From Variovorax sp. CF079 (GTDB taxonomy: Bacteria > Pseudomonadota > Gammaproteobacteria > Burkholderiales > Burkholderiaceae_C), in contig NZ_FMZU01000009.1 in the NCBI RefSeq assembly GCF_900101545.1, positions 124,001 to 188,000 on the forward strand: a stretch of DNA of 64,000 nt, written 5' to 3'. The translations under genes and the position numbers were made by a program. This document shows positions 29,313 to 37,848 of this stretch, in pieces. The number at the start of each line of letters is the position of its first letter. Within the stretch, counting starts at the first letter, position 1. Under the pieces are notes generated by a model that made no database searches, was not told the DNA's origin, and saw nothing but the letters and a program-made list of their open reading frames with translations.

Positions 29313-30017
29313 TCAAACGCCCAGGTAGGCGCGCTGGATCTCGGGCCGCGCCAGCAGCTCGTCGGGCACGCCCTCGGCCACGATGCGGCCTTCCTCGAGC
29401 ACGTAGGCGCGCTGCGAGACCTCCATCGCCATCGCGACGTTCTGCTCCACCAGCAGCACCGACATGCCGTCCGCATTGATGCGCCGGATCGCGGCGAACA
29501 TGTCGCCCACGATGCGCGGCGACAGGCCGAGCGACGGCTCGTCGAGCAAGAGCAGCCGCGGCCGCGCCATCAGCGCGCGCGCGATCGCGACCATCTGCTG
29601 CTGTCCGCCCGAGAGCTCGCCCGCCGGACTGGCGAGCTTCTCGCGGATCACCGGGAACAGCTCGATCACCTGCGCCAGCGTCTCCTGCCGCTTCGCCTTG
29701 GCATGCGGCAGGTAGCTGCCGAGCTCCAGGTTCTCCTGCACGCTCATGCCGGTGAAGAGGCGCCGGCCCTCGGGCACCAGCGCGATGCCGGCCTCGCAGA
29801 AGCGGTGCGCGGGCAGCTGCGTGATGTCCTGCCCGTTGAGCACGATGTGCCCGCTGCGTGCACGCAGCATGCCGGCGATGGCGTTGATCAGCGTGGTCTT
29901 GCCGGCGCCGTTCGGCCCCACCACGCACAGCAGCTCGCCGGGCCGCACCTCGAGCGACACGCCCCACAGCGCCTGCGCCGCGCCGTAGGCCACTTGCAGA
30001 TCGCGTACCTCAAGCAT
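29313..30017 (-). CDS. livF: Branched-chain-type ABC transporter ATPase
   Basis: 234 residues. Walker A is VGPNGAGKTT, signature LSGGQQQMVAIARAL, Walker B LLLLDEPSLGLSP, and the LivF-typical ALVPEGRRLFTGMSVQENL. It energises uptake of amino acids or, in this family, aromatic and dicarboxylic acids. Its start overlaps the stop of the LivM-LivG fusion by 8 bases. Confidence 0.95.
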   Translation of the reverse strand: MLEVRDLQVAYGAAQALWGVSLEVRPGELLCVVGPNGAGKTTLINAIAGMLRARSGHIVLNGQDITQLPAHRFCEAGIALVPEGRRLFTGMSVQENLELGSYLPHAKAKRQETLAQVIELFPVIREKLASPAGELSGGQQQMVAIARALMARPRLLLLDEPSLGLSPRIVGDMFAAIRRINADGMSVLLVEQNVAMAMEVSQRAYVLEEGRIVAEGVPDELLARPEIQRAYLGV

Positions 30018-31758
30018 GGGCGGCCTTTCCCAGGTAGGCGGTCATCACCTCGGGCCGCTGCATCACGTCGGTGGCCGCGCCCTCGGCCAGCAGCTCGCCG
30101 TGGTTGAAGACCACGATGCGATCGGTCAGCGCCATCACCGCGCGCATCACGTGCTCGACGAAGACGATGGTGGAGCCCTGCTCGCGGATGCGCCGGATCA
30201 GCGCCACCGCGCCGTCGATCTCGTGCGGCGTCAGGCCGCACAGCACTTCGTCGAGCAGCACCAGCCGCGGCCGCGAGGCGAGCGCGCGGGCGAGTTCGAG
30301 GAACTTGCGCTGGTGCAGGTTGAGGTCGTCGGGCCGGGCATGCGCCTTGTCCTCGAGGCCGGTGAATTCCAGCCAGGTCCGCGCCTGCTTCGCGGCCGCC
30401 GTCGGGTCGCGCACCGCGCCGCCAAACATGGTCGCGATCGCCACGTTCTGCAGCACGTTCAGGTGGCCGAAGGGCCGCGGGATCTGGTAGGTGCGCGCGA
30501 TGCCGCTGCCCGCGATGCGGTGTGCCGGCAGCCCGTTCATGCAGCGGCCCTCGAACCAGATCGCGCCACCGGTGGGCGCGTAATGGCCGCTGACGACGTT
30601 GATGAAGGTCGACTTGCCCGAACCGTTGGGCCCCAGCAGGCCGAGGATCTCGCCGCGTCGCACGTCGACGTCGACGCCGCCGAGCGCGCGCACGCCCTTG
30701 AAGGCCTTGCTCAAGCCCTGCACGCGCAGCAGCACGTCGCCCTGCGCGACCGCGGTTGAAGTGCGGACCGGCACCTCGGCCGCTGCAGGCAAGGCCGGCT
30801 TCGCGGCCGATGCGCGCCACAAAGTGCGTCCCAAGATGCGCCGAACGCGTTCCAGGATGCCGTCGGGCATGAACAGAATCGCCGCGATCAGGATGACGCC
30901 GATCAGCGCCTTGCCGGCCACTGCATGGTCGGCGGCCGTGAAGCTGTAGAGCAGCCCGGTGATCGCGACCGCGCCGATCGCCGGCCCGGCCCAGTGGCGC
31001 GTGCCGCCGAGCACGCTCATCAGCACCACCGTCAGCGGCACCGTGATCGTGAACACCTCGCCCGCCGTCACGTACGAGAGGAACAGCGCGTGGATGCCGC
31101 CCGCCACGCCGGCCAGCGCGCACGAGACGGCCAGCGCCATCAGCTTGTAGCGGTAGGTCGGCACGCCCATCACCTCGGCCGCGTCCTCGTCGTCGTGGAT
31201 CGCGAACAGGCCGGCGCCGAACTTCGACACCTGGATGCCCCACGCGATCAGCAGCGTGCCGATCGCTGCAGCAAGCGCGAGCAGGTAGAAGGTCGACGAC
31301 GGCGTCGGCCCGATCTTCGGCACCGGCACCGCGGCAAGCGAGACGCCGTTGCCGCCGTCCAGCGGTGTGTTGACCACGATGGTGCCGATCACGAAGGTGA
31401 TCGCCAGCGTGAGCAGCGCGAACAGCTCGCCGCGCACGCCCTTGACGCGGAACACCACCGCACCCAGCGCCACGCCCAGCACCGCGGCCACCAGCGCAGC
31501 CGCGGGCAGCGTCCACAGAAAGGGCCAGTCGTAGCGCGCCATCAGGTTGGCGCTGGTGTAGATGCCGGCGCCGAAGAAGGCACCGTGCCCGAAGGAGAAG
31601 TAACCCGAGTAGCCCGACAGGATGTTCCACGAGGTCGCGAGCACGATCCAGTGCAGCATCAGGTAGAGCAGCGAGTCGTAGAAGGCCGGCAGGCCGAGCT
31701 GCGGCACGACGGCCAGCGCGACGCCCGCGGCGAGGATGATCAGTGGAGTGCGTTTCAT
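30010..31758 (-). CDS. Fused LivM permease - LivG ATPase
   Basis: 582 residues. The first 330 or so are a LivM permease with about nine membrane segments (SWNILSGYSGYFSFGHGAFF, FALLTLAITFVIGTIVVNTP, DDEDAAEVMGVPTYRYKLMA). After a linker rich in Ala/Pro (AAKPALPAAAEVPVRTST) a LivG-type ATPase follows: Walker A LLGPNGSGKST, Walker B LVLLDEVLCGL. The ABC signature is LNLHQRKFLELARAL rather than LSGGQ, a variation seen in aromatic-acid members as far as I recall. The start codon overlaps the LivH stop by one base. Confidence 0.93.
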   Translation of the reverse strand: MKRTPLIILAAGVALAVVPQLGLPAFYDSLLYLMLHWIVLATSWNILSGYSGYFSFGHGAFFGAGIYTSANLMARYDWPFLWTLPAAALVAAVLGVALGAVVFRVKGVRGELFALLTLAITFVIGTIVVNTPLDGGNGVSLAAVPVPKIGPTPSSTFYLLALAAAIGTLLIAWGIQVSKFGAGLFAIHDDEDAAEVMGVPTYRYKLMALAVSCALAGVAGGIHALFLSYVTAGEVFTITVPLTVVLMSVLGGTRHWAGPAIGAVAITGLLYSFTAADHAVAGKALIGVILIAAILFMPDGILERVRRILGRTLWRASAAKPALPAAAEVPVRTSTAVAQGDVLLRVQGLSKAFKGVRALGGVDVDVRRGEILGLLGPNGSGKSTFINVVSGHYAPTGGAIWFEGRCMNGLPAHRIAGSGIARTYQIPRPFGHLNVLQNVAIATMFGGAVRDPTAAAKQARTWLEFTGLEDKAHARPDDLNLHQRKFLELARALASRPRLVLLDEVLCGLTPHEIDGAVALIRRIREQGSTIVFVEHVMRAVMALTDRIVVFNHGELLAEGAATDVMQRPEVMTAYLGKAAHA

Positions 31759-32624
31759 CAGCCTGTCTTCCCCGGCCTGAAGATCAGGATCACGATCAGC
31801 AAGGTGAACGAGACGATCGGCGCCCACGAGGGCGCGGTCACCGCCATCGTGATGGCCTCGCTCACGCCGATCAGCGTGCCCGCGACCAGCGGCCCGAGCG
31901 CGCTGCCCAGCCCACCGAGCATCACGGCCGCGAACACCACGCCGACCCACGCGTACATCTGCGAAGGCGCGAGCGTGAAGCTCAATGCCAGGCACACGCC
32001 GGCCACGCTGGCGAGCGCGGCGCAGGTGCCGGCGAGCACCAGCCCCAGCGCCTTCTGGTTGACGCCGAAAGCCGCGGCCACCGGCGCGTCTTGCGCGGCG
32101 GCGCGCATCGCGCGGCCCAGGTCGGTGAAGCGCAGCACCGCCCACACCGCGAAGGCGAGGCCCACGGCCAGCACCAGCGTGATGAGTTCGGGCACCGGCA
32201 CGAAGAGCCCGCCGATCCTGAACTTCTCTTCGCCGTAACTCGATTCGAGTTTGCGGAAGTCGGCGGTCCAGATCGACTGGATCACGCTCTCGGCGATGCC
32301 GGTGAGCCCGAAGGTCAGCAAGAGCGAATTGAAGGGCGTGACCTTGAAGCGCACCATCACCCAGTGCAGGCCGGCGCCGAGCGCGAAGAAGAAGGGCACG
32401 ATGACGGCGAGCGTCAGCAGCGGGTCCATGCCCATCGTCGCCATCTGGTAGCAGAGGTAGGCGGCGAGAAAGGCAAAGGCGAAGTGCGCGAGGTTGATGA
32501 GCCGGAGCAGGCCCCAGCTCAGGCTGAGGCCCAGGCCCATCAGCCCGTACAGCGCGCCGACGAAGATGCCCGAGAGGACGGACTGGGACAGCAGCGAGAT
32601 GCTGGGCAGCGTGAAGCCCGACAT
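31758..32624 (-). CDS. livH: Branched-chain-type ABC transporter permease
   Basis: 288 residues, eight or so membrane segments. Recognisable LivH sequences are GALYGLMGLGLSLSWGLLRL, INLAHFAFAFLAAYLCYQM and the C-terminal GGLGSALGPLVAGTLIGVSE. It forms the membrane channel with the LivM half of the next gene. It starts one base after the substrate-binding gene ends, so the genes are tightly coupled. Confidence 0.95.
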   Translation of the reverse strand: MSGFTLPSISLLSQSVLSGIFVGALYGLMGLGLSLSWGLLRLINLAHFAFAFLAAYLCYQMATMGMDPLLTLAVIVPFFFALGAGLHWVMVRFKVTPFNSLLLTFGLTGIAESVIQSIWTADFRKLESSYGEEKFRIGGLFVPVPELITLVLAVGLAFAVWAVLRFTDLGRAMRAAAQDAPVAAAFGVNQKALGLVLAGTCAALASVAGVCLALSFTLAPSQMYAWVGVVFAAVMLGGLGSALGPLVAGTLIGVSEAITMAVTAPSWAPIVSFTLLIVILIFRPGKTG

Positions 32625-32625
32625 G

Positions 32626-33840
32626 TCAGTGCGTGATCAGCTTGGCGCCGCCGGAGGTGACCTCCTTGGGCCACACCACCACCCACTTGCCGCCCTGGAT
32701 CTGCTTGATGCGCATCAGGTCGTCGCCGAAGTTGCCGGTGCCGTCGAAGCGCAGCTTGCCCTGCAGCGTGTCGACCTTGTTCGCCTTCAGCCAGGTGCCG
32801 ATCGCCTTGTCGTCCAGGCTCTTGGTCGCGACCACGCCGGCCTCGAGGATCTGCCACGCGGTGTACGAGGCAGCGGCCTGGGTCTCGACCGAGGTGTCGG
32901 TGAAGCCGGCCTTCGCGGCTCGCTCGGCGTAGAGCTTGACGAATTCGGCCGCGCCGAAGTTGGAAGTGAAAGGCGGCTGCGCCTCGAAGATCGTGGCCGA
33001 GAGCGCGTTCTTCGCATCCGGCGACGCGAGCAGCGGCCCGGGCGCGGGGTACAGGTAGAAGTGCTGCGGCGGCGAATAGTCGATCTTCTTCATCGCGTCG
33101 AGCAGCAGGTTGCCCTCCAGGCCGATGGCGCCGACCCACACGAAGTCGGGCTTGGCGTCCTTCACGCGGTTGGCGATCGGGCCGAAGTCGCGGTTGCCGA
33201 AATCCCATTCGAGGAACAGCACTTCGGTCAGGCCGCGCTTCTTGATCACCTCGCGCGCACCCGCGCTCATGAACTGGATCGAGGGGAACTTGCTGGTCAC
33301 CACCGCCACTGTCTTCGGCGGCTTGGGCGAGGCGGCGAGCGCGTCGAACAAGGTGTTGGGCACGGTGGTCGCCGGGTCGGAGCCGATCGACCAGGCGGGG
33401 AACTGCATGTCGTACTTGGCGAGCGAGGGAATGCCCAGCGTGTGGTGCACCAGCACCTTGTTGTAGCGCTGCGCCACGCCCATCGCCGAGAGGATGGCGC
33501 CGGTGGCGTAGGGCCCCATCAGCAGGTCGACCTTGTCGGCGGTGACGAGCTGCTCGTACAGCGTGCGCGCCAGGTCGGGCTTGGACTGGTCGTCCTTCAC
33601 CACCCACTCCACCGGCCGGCCCAGCAGGCCGCCGCGCTTGTTGAGCTGCTCGATGTAGATGTCGCCTACCACCTTGTGGATCTGGGCCGTGGCCGAGAGC
33701 GGCCCGGTCAGTGCCAGCGTGCTGCCGATGCGGATCGGCGCACCCGTTGGCTGCTGTGCCAGCGCGAAGCCGGCCGCGGCCAGTGCGATGGCGCCCATGG
33801 CGGTGCGCCGCCCGATGCTTCTGAGGTTCTGCGTCTTCAT
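32626..33840 (-). CDS. Branched-chain-type ABC transporter substrate-binding protein
   Basis: 404 residues. A signal peptide (GRRTAMGAIALAAAGFALAQ) with a twin-arginine-like start is followed by IRIGSTLALTGPLSATAQ, a Peripla_BP_6 domain. The ligand region has YATGAILSAMGVAQRY and VEWVVKDDQSKPDLART. Members of this group bind aromatic acids as often as amino acids. ATG 33840 was preferred over longer starts because the signal peptide begins there. Confidence 0.93.
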   Translation of the reverse strand: MKTQNLRSIGRRTAMGAIALAAAGFALAQQPTGAPIRIGSTLALTGPLSATAQIHKVVGDIYIEQLNKRGGLLGRPVEWVVKDDQSKPDLARTLYEQLVTADKVDLLMGPYATGAILSAMGVAQRYNKVLVHHTLGIPSLAKYDMQFPAWSIGSDPATTVPNTLFDALAASPKPPKTVAVVTSKFPSIQFMSAGAREVIKKRGLTEVLFLEWDFGNRDFGPIANRVKDAKPDFVWVGAIGLEGNLLLDAMKKIDYSPPQHFYLYPAPGPLLASPDAKNALSATIFEAQPPFTSNFGAAEFVKLYAERAAKAGFTDTSVETQAAASYTAWQILEAGVVATKSLDDKAIGTWLKANKVDTLQGKLRFDGTGNFGDDLMRIKQIQGGKWVVVWPKEVTSGGAKLITH

Positions 33841-33887
33841 GGTTCCTGTCTCCTTTAGGTTCTTGTGAGCGAAACGAACGAAAGCTG

Positions 33888-34853
33888 TCAGTCGACTTGC
33901 GCGCCCGAGCGCTTGACCAGCCCGGCCCATTTGCCGAGCTCGGTCTTGTTGAAGGGCCGCATCTCCTCGGCGCGCATCGGCTTCGACTCGATGCCCTGGT
34001 CACGCAGGCGCGCCATCACATCGGGCTGCGCGAGCGCAGCGGCGCTGGCCGTGCGCAATTGCGTCAGCGTGGCGTCGGGCGTGGCGGCCGGCGCGTAGAG
34101 CATGAACCAGGCGACCAGGTCGAAGTCGGCAATGCCCTGCTCCATCAGCGTCGGCACATCGCTCGCCGCCGCGCTGCGCACCGCACCGCTGGAACCCAGC
34201 GCGCGCAGCTTGCCCGCCTTGATCTGCGGCATCACCGCGGCCGGGTGATAGAACATGAAGTCGACCTGCGACGAGATCACGCCCGTCAGCGCCATGGCGC
34301 CTTCCTTGAAGGGCACGTGGAGCATCTTGCCGCCCAGGCGCTGCGCCAGCAGCTCGCCCGCGAGGTGCCCCGAGGTGCCGTTGCCGGCCGAGGCGAAGGT
34401 CACGCCCTGCGGCCGCGCGGCGGCCTGGGCCAGGTCCTTCAGCGACTTGAGCGGCGACTCGGCCGCCACCACCAAGAGCGTGGGCGTATAGCCGATGAAG
34501 GCCACCGGCGCGAAGTCGCGCATCGGGTCGTAGGGCAGCTTGCTGAAGAGCGCGGCGTTGATGGCGTGCGTGCCCACCGTGCCCATCACCAGCGTGCGGC
34601 CGTCGGGGGCCGACTTGGCGACCGTGTCGCTGCCGGTCGAGCCGCCCGCGCCCGCGCGGTTGTCGACGATCACCGTCTGCTGCAGCGCCTTGCCCAGCCC
34701 CTCGCCGACCACGCGCGCCACCGTGTCGGTGGTGGTGCCGGCGCCGAAGGGAACGACCATCTTGATCGGCCCCTTGTCTTGCGCCTGAGCCGTGCCCAGC
34801 ATGAGCAGCACGCCCGCGGCGAGCAGGGTGCGCATCGTTGTCTTGAATCTCAT
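33888..34853 (-). CDS. Bug-family (TctC-like) periplasmic solute-binding protein
   Basis: 321 residues. Signal peptide MRTLLAAGVLLMLGTAQA, then IKMVVPFGAGTTTDTVARVV, IVDNRAGAGGSTGSDTVAKS and GNGTSGHLAGELLAQRLGG, all typical of Bug proteins. It is embedded in the Liv transporter/CaiB operon, so two unrelated binding proteins serve the same gene block. One may be a sensor or feed a distant TctAB pair. Confidence 0.93.
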   Translation of the reverse strand: MRFKTTMRTLLAAGVLLMLGTAQAQDKGPIKMVVPFGAGTTTDTVARVVGEGLGKALQQTVIVDNRAGAGGSTGSDTVAKSAPDGRTLVMGTVGTHAINAALFSKLPYDPMRDFAPVAFIGYTPTLLVVAAESPLKSLKDLAQAAARPQGVTFASAGNGTSGHLAGELLAQRLGGKMLHVPFKEGAMALTGVISSQVDFMFYHPAAVMPQIKAGKLRALGSSGAVRSAAASDVPTLMEQGIADFDLVAWFMLYAPAATPDATLTQLRTASAAALAQPDVMARLRDQGIESKPMRAEEMRPFNKTELGKWAGLVKRSGAQVD

Positions 34854-34879
34854 CGCTTGTCTCCGTTGTCTCTATTTAT

Positions 34880-36016
34880 CTACTTGCGTTTCAGCGCGGC
34901 GCGTATCTCGTCGCTGTGCTCGCCCAGCATCGGCGGCGGCCGCACCTCAAGCGCGCGCTCGCCGTCGAAGCTGACCGGCGAACGCACCGTGCGAAACAGC
35001 CCCATCACCGGATGCTCGGCCGAGGTCATCAGCTGCAGGTGCTTGGCCTGCGGGTCTTCCAGCGCCTCGCTGGTGTCGTACATCGGCGCGTTGGGCACGT
35101 CCTCGCGCTGCAGGCGGCGGCACCATTCGTCGCGCGTCTGCGTGCGGAAGCGCTCGCCCAGCAGCGCGATCAGCGCCTCCTGGTTGTCGATGCGCGCGTC
35201 GCGGGTCGCGAAGCGCGGGTCCTGGAAGATGTCGGGCTGCTCGATCGCCACTGCCAGGCCTTGCCAGAACTTCTCGGGCGAGGACATGTGCAGCGCGATC
35301 CACTTGTCGTCCGCGCAGCGCAGCACGTAGGACTGCGACACGCTCGGCCGGCTGTACGGCCCCATCACCTCGTCGACCTGGAAGAAGTGCGTGAACGCAT
35401 CGAGGTTGAAGTGCGCCATCGCCTCCAGCATCGACACCTCGACCTTGCGGCCGATGCCGGTGCGGCTGCGCTCGTACAAGGCTCCCAGCACGCCGTAGGC
35501 CGCGTAGAAGCCGGTCAGCGAATCAGCAATGGCAGGGCCGACCACGCGCGGGTTCTCGGGGTTGACCAGCAGATTGAGAAACCCGCTCGCCGCCTGCGCG
35601 ACGGTGTCATAGGCCGGCCGGTTGGCCGCAGGCCCGGTGGCGCCGAAGCCGCTGATCGCGACGTAGATGAGCTTCGGGTTCAGCGCCTGCAGCCGCTCCG
35701 CGCCCACGCCCAGCTTCTCCGCCACGCCGGGCCGGAAGTTCTGGATGTAGACGTCGGCATCGGCAATCAGCGCGTCGAGCACTTCACGATCGGCGCTGTC
35801 CTTGGTATCGAGCGTGATGCTGCGCTTGTTGCGGTTGTAGGTCTGGTAGTGCGGGCTGTACAGGCCGTTCTTGAAGGCGCGGAAGGGGTCGCCCGTCTTC
35901 GGCTGCTCGACCTTGATCACGTCGGCCCCCAGGTCGCCCAGCAGCATGCCGGCCGCCGGCCCCGTGATGAAGGTGCCCTGCTCGATGACCTTGAGGCCTT
36001 TCAATACAGGGATCAT
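34880..36016 (-). CDS. CaiB/BaiF (family III) CoA-transferase
   Basis: 378 residues. Opens VLKGLKVIEQGTFITGPAAG with LLGDLGADVIKVEQPKTGDP, and has the catalytic-region NRNKRSITLDTKDSADREVL where the aspartate that forms the acyl-anhydride intermediate follows LDTK. It moves CoA between carboxylic acids. The start codon overlaps the stop of the citryl-CoA-lyase-like gene (ATGA). The pairing suggests the transferase activates the acid that the lyase-like protein then handles. Confidence 0.92.
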   Translation of the reverse strand: MIPVLKGLKVIEQGTFITGPAAGMLLGDLGADVIKVEQPKTGDPFRAFKNGLYSPHYQTYNRNKRSITLDTKDSADREVLDALIADADVYIQNFRPGVAEKLGVGAERLQALNPKLIYVAISGFGATGPAANRPAYDTVAQAASGFLNLLVNPENPRVVGPAIADSLTGFYAAYGVLGALYERSRTGIGRKVEVSMLEAMAHFNLDAFTHFFQVDEVMGPYSRPSVSQSYVLRCADDKWIALHMSSPEKFWQGLAVAIEQPDIFQDPRFATRDARIDNQEALIALLGERFRTQTRDEWCRRLQREDVPNAPMYDTSEALEDPQAKHLQLMTSAEHPVMGLFRTVRSPVSFDGERALEVRPPPMLGEHSDEIRAALKRK

Positions 36017-36819
36017 TCGTGCTTCCCGAAGCCCGGAGGCAGCTCGCCGTCGTATTCCATCTCGCGCGTCGCCTGGTAGGAGAGCGCAAAGCCGATCGGC
36101 TGGCGGATCTCTTCCACCATGTGCGCGATCAGCCCCGCGGTGCGCGCGAGCATCGGCACGCCCTTGAGCCCTTCGACCGGAAAGCCCGCGCCCAGCAGCA
36201 CCGAGGGGATCGCGCCCGAGACGTTGAGCTTGAGCGGCTTGCCCAGCACCTCGGGCAGCAGCCTTTCGCATGCTTCCGCGATCTCGACGAAGCGCAGGTC
36301 GGTGCCCGCCGTCTTGGCCACATCGAACAGCGCGCCCACGCGCTCGTCGCGCTCCTTGTGCAGCGGATGGCCGTAGCCGGGAATCGAACGGCCCGCCGCG
36401 CGCCAGGCCTTCATCACCGAAAGCGCCGCCTCGTCGAGCGCCCTGCCGGCCTGTACCTGCTCATCGATCTCGACATACATGCGCCCCGCCGTCTCCGACG
36501 AGCCCAGGACCACCGAGCCGCAGCCGAGGATGCCCGCCGCCACCGCGCCCTGCATCGCATCGGGCGCCGCGGCGAAGGTCATGCGCGCGGCCTGCACGCT
36601 GGGCACCAGCCCATGCTCTGCGATCGCGACCAGCGTGGCGTTGAGCACCGCGGCCTGGCCCGGTGTCGGCATCTCCCCGGTGAGCAGCAGGAAGAAATGG
36701 TCGACGAAGGAGAGCTTGCCGATCAGCTCCTTCGACAGGTCATGGCCGCGAATGACGATGGTGTGGGCGTCCGAAGTGCAGATGGACGTGCGCGGCACGG
36801 TGGCCTTGCCGATCTTCAT
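36013..36819 (-). CDS. Citryl-CoA-lyase-like protein (citrate synthase fold)
   Basis: 268 residues, the small C-terminal-type citrate synthase fold. Family features: AEHGLVPSVQAARMT (first catalytic histidine), IPGYGHPLHKERDERV (second histidine) and ARTAGLIAHMVEEIRQPIGF. The third catalytic residue of citrate synthase and citryl-CoA lyase is an Asp in NVDGAI; here residue 201 is Ser (LNVSGAIPSVLL). The reaction may therefore differ from citryl-CoA cleavage. ATG 36819 has an AAGGA site. It is second in the nine-gene block and overlaps caiB. Confidence 0.85.
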   Translation of the reverse strand: MKIGKATVPRTSICTSDAHTIVIRGHDLSKELIGKLSFVDHFFLLLTGEMPTPGQAAVLNATLVAIAEHGLVPSVQAARMTFAAAPDAMQGAVAAGILGCGSVVLGSSETAGRMYVEIDEQVQAGRALDEAALSVMKAWRAAGRSIPGYGHPLHKERDERVGALFDVAKTAGTDLRFVEIAEACERLLPEVLGKPLKLNVSGAIPSVLLGAGFPVEGLKGVPMLARTAGLIAHMVEEIRQPIGFALSYQATREMEYDGELPPGFGKHE

Positions 36820-36853
36820 AAAAATCCTTGCAAAAAAAGAAGAGAAGTGGAGT

Positions 36854-37741
36854 TCAGGCCGACACCGGCGCAAGCCGCACATCGAAGCTCGCCGAGTGGT
36901 ACGGCACGCGCATCTCGCGCCCGTCCACCGCCTTGCCCGGTGCATGCGTCTCGAAGTCGACCACCAGGCTGTCGCGCTTGCCGAAGACCGCGTCCTGATC
37001 GATGTAGGGGCTGCCGCCCACGAACACCTGCGTCGTCAGCGTCACATGGCCCGGCGCCGAGACCTGCAGGTGGATGTGGCCGGGGCGGTAGATGCTGCGC
37101 TCAGTGGCATGCATCATCTGGCCCACCGGGCCGTCGTCGGGAATCGGGTAGTAGGCGGGCCGGATCGACCAGAACCAGTAGCGCCCCTGCGCATCGGTGC
37201 GAAAGCGCCCGCGCGCGGCCATCGTGGGCTCGCTGCTCAGCTGCACGTCGTACTTGCCCTCGCCGTCGCCCGACCACACGTCGAGCAAGGCGCCTTCCAG
37301 CGGTGCGCCGTGCACATCGGTCACCCGACCCATGTAGAAGGTCGGCTCGCCGCGCGCGCTACCGCTGATGTCGGCGCCCAGCGGCATGTCGGGCGCGCCG
37401 GGCCAGTAGAACGGGCCCTCCACCGTGGCCTCCGTCGCCTCGGTCGCGCCCTGTGCGCCGCCGCTGGCGCGCGCCTGATCCAGCGCCACCACCATCATCG
37501 ACAGGCCCAGCGTGTCGGAGAGCAGGATGAACTCGGGCCGCTTGTCGGTCGAGATCTGCCCCGTGGCTTCGAGAAACTTCATCGCCGCCAGCCACTCGTC
37601 GGGCTTCAGGTCGACCTCGCGCGCAAAGGCGTGAATGTGCTTGACCAGCGCCGTCATCAGCTCGCGCAGGCGCGGGTCGGGCGTCGCCGCGAAAGCCTCG
37701 AGCACGTCCTGCGTGATGCTGTCCTGGTTGTAGTCCGCCAT
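36854..37741 (-). CDS. Intradiol ring-cleavage dioxygenase (hydroxyquinol/catechol 1,2-type)
   Basis: 295 residues. An N-terminal helical dimerisation domain (VLEAFAATPDPRLRELMTAL) precedes a beta-sandwich with TVEGPFYWPGAPD. Iron ligands: the Tyr in GDGEGKYDVQ, the Tyr pair in IRPAYYPIPDDGPVG and the two histidines of YRPGHIHLQVSAPGH. It inserts O2 between adjacent ring hydroxyls; the N-terminal domain and sequence style are nearest to hydroxyquinol 1,2-dioxygenase, which gives maleylacetate. No maleylacetate reductase is nearby. First gene of a nine-gene block, divergent from a LysR regulator. Confidence 0.9.
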   Translation of the reverse strand: MADYNQDSITQDVLEAFAATPDPRLRELMTALVKHIHAFAREVDLKPDEWLAAMKFLEATGQISTDKRPEFILLSDTLGLSMMVVALDQARASGGAQGATEATEATVEGPFYWPGAPDMPLGADISGSARGEPTFYMGRVTDVHGAPLEGALLDVWSGDGEGKYDVQLSSEPTMAARGRFRTDAQGRYWFWSIRPAYYPIPDDGPVGQMMHATERSIYRPGHIHLQVSAPGHVTLTTQVFVGGSPYIDQDAVFGKRDSLVVDFETHAPGKAVDGREMRVPYHSASFDVRLAPVSA

Positions 37742-37813
37742 GTCTTGTCTCCTGGTTCTGGCCGGACGATAGGCCGCGCAGGTGGCCCCGACAAATGATG
37801 AATTTCCATGGAT

Positions 37814-37834
37814 ATGATCGATGGCATCGATCAT
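37814..37834. promoter_or_regulatory. LysR binding site candidate
   Basis: Perfect inverted repeat ATGATCGAT - GGC - ATCGATCAT between the divergent dioxygenase and LysR genes, ending 15 bases before the lysR start. It includes the T-N11-A core expected for LysR regulators. Confidence 0.65.
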
Positions 37835-37848
37835 TCGCGGGGGTTTGT

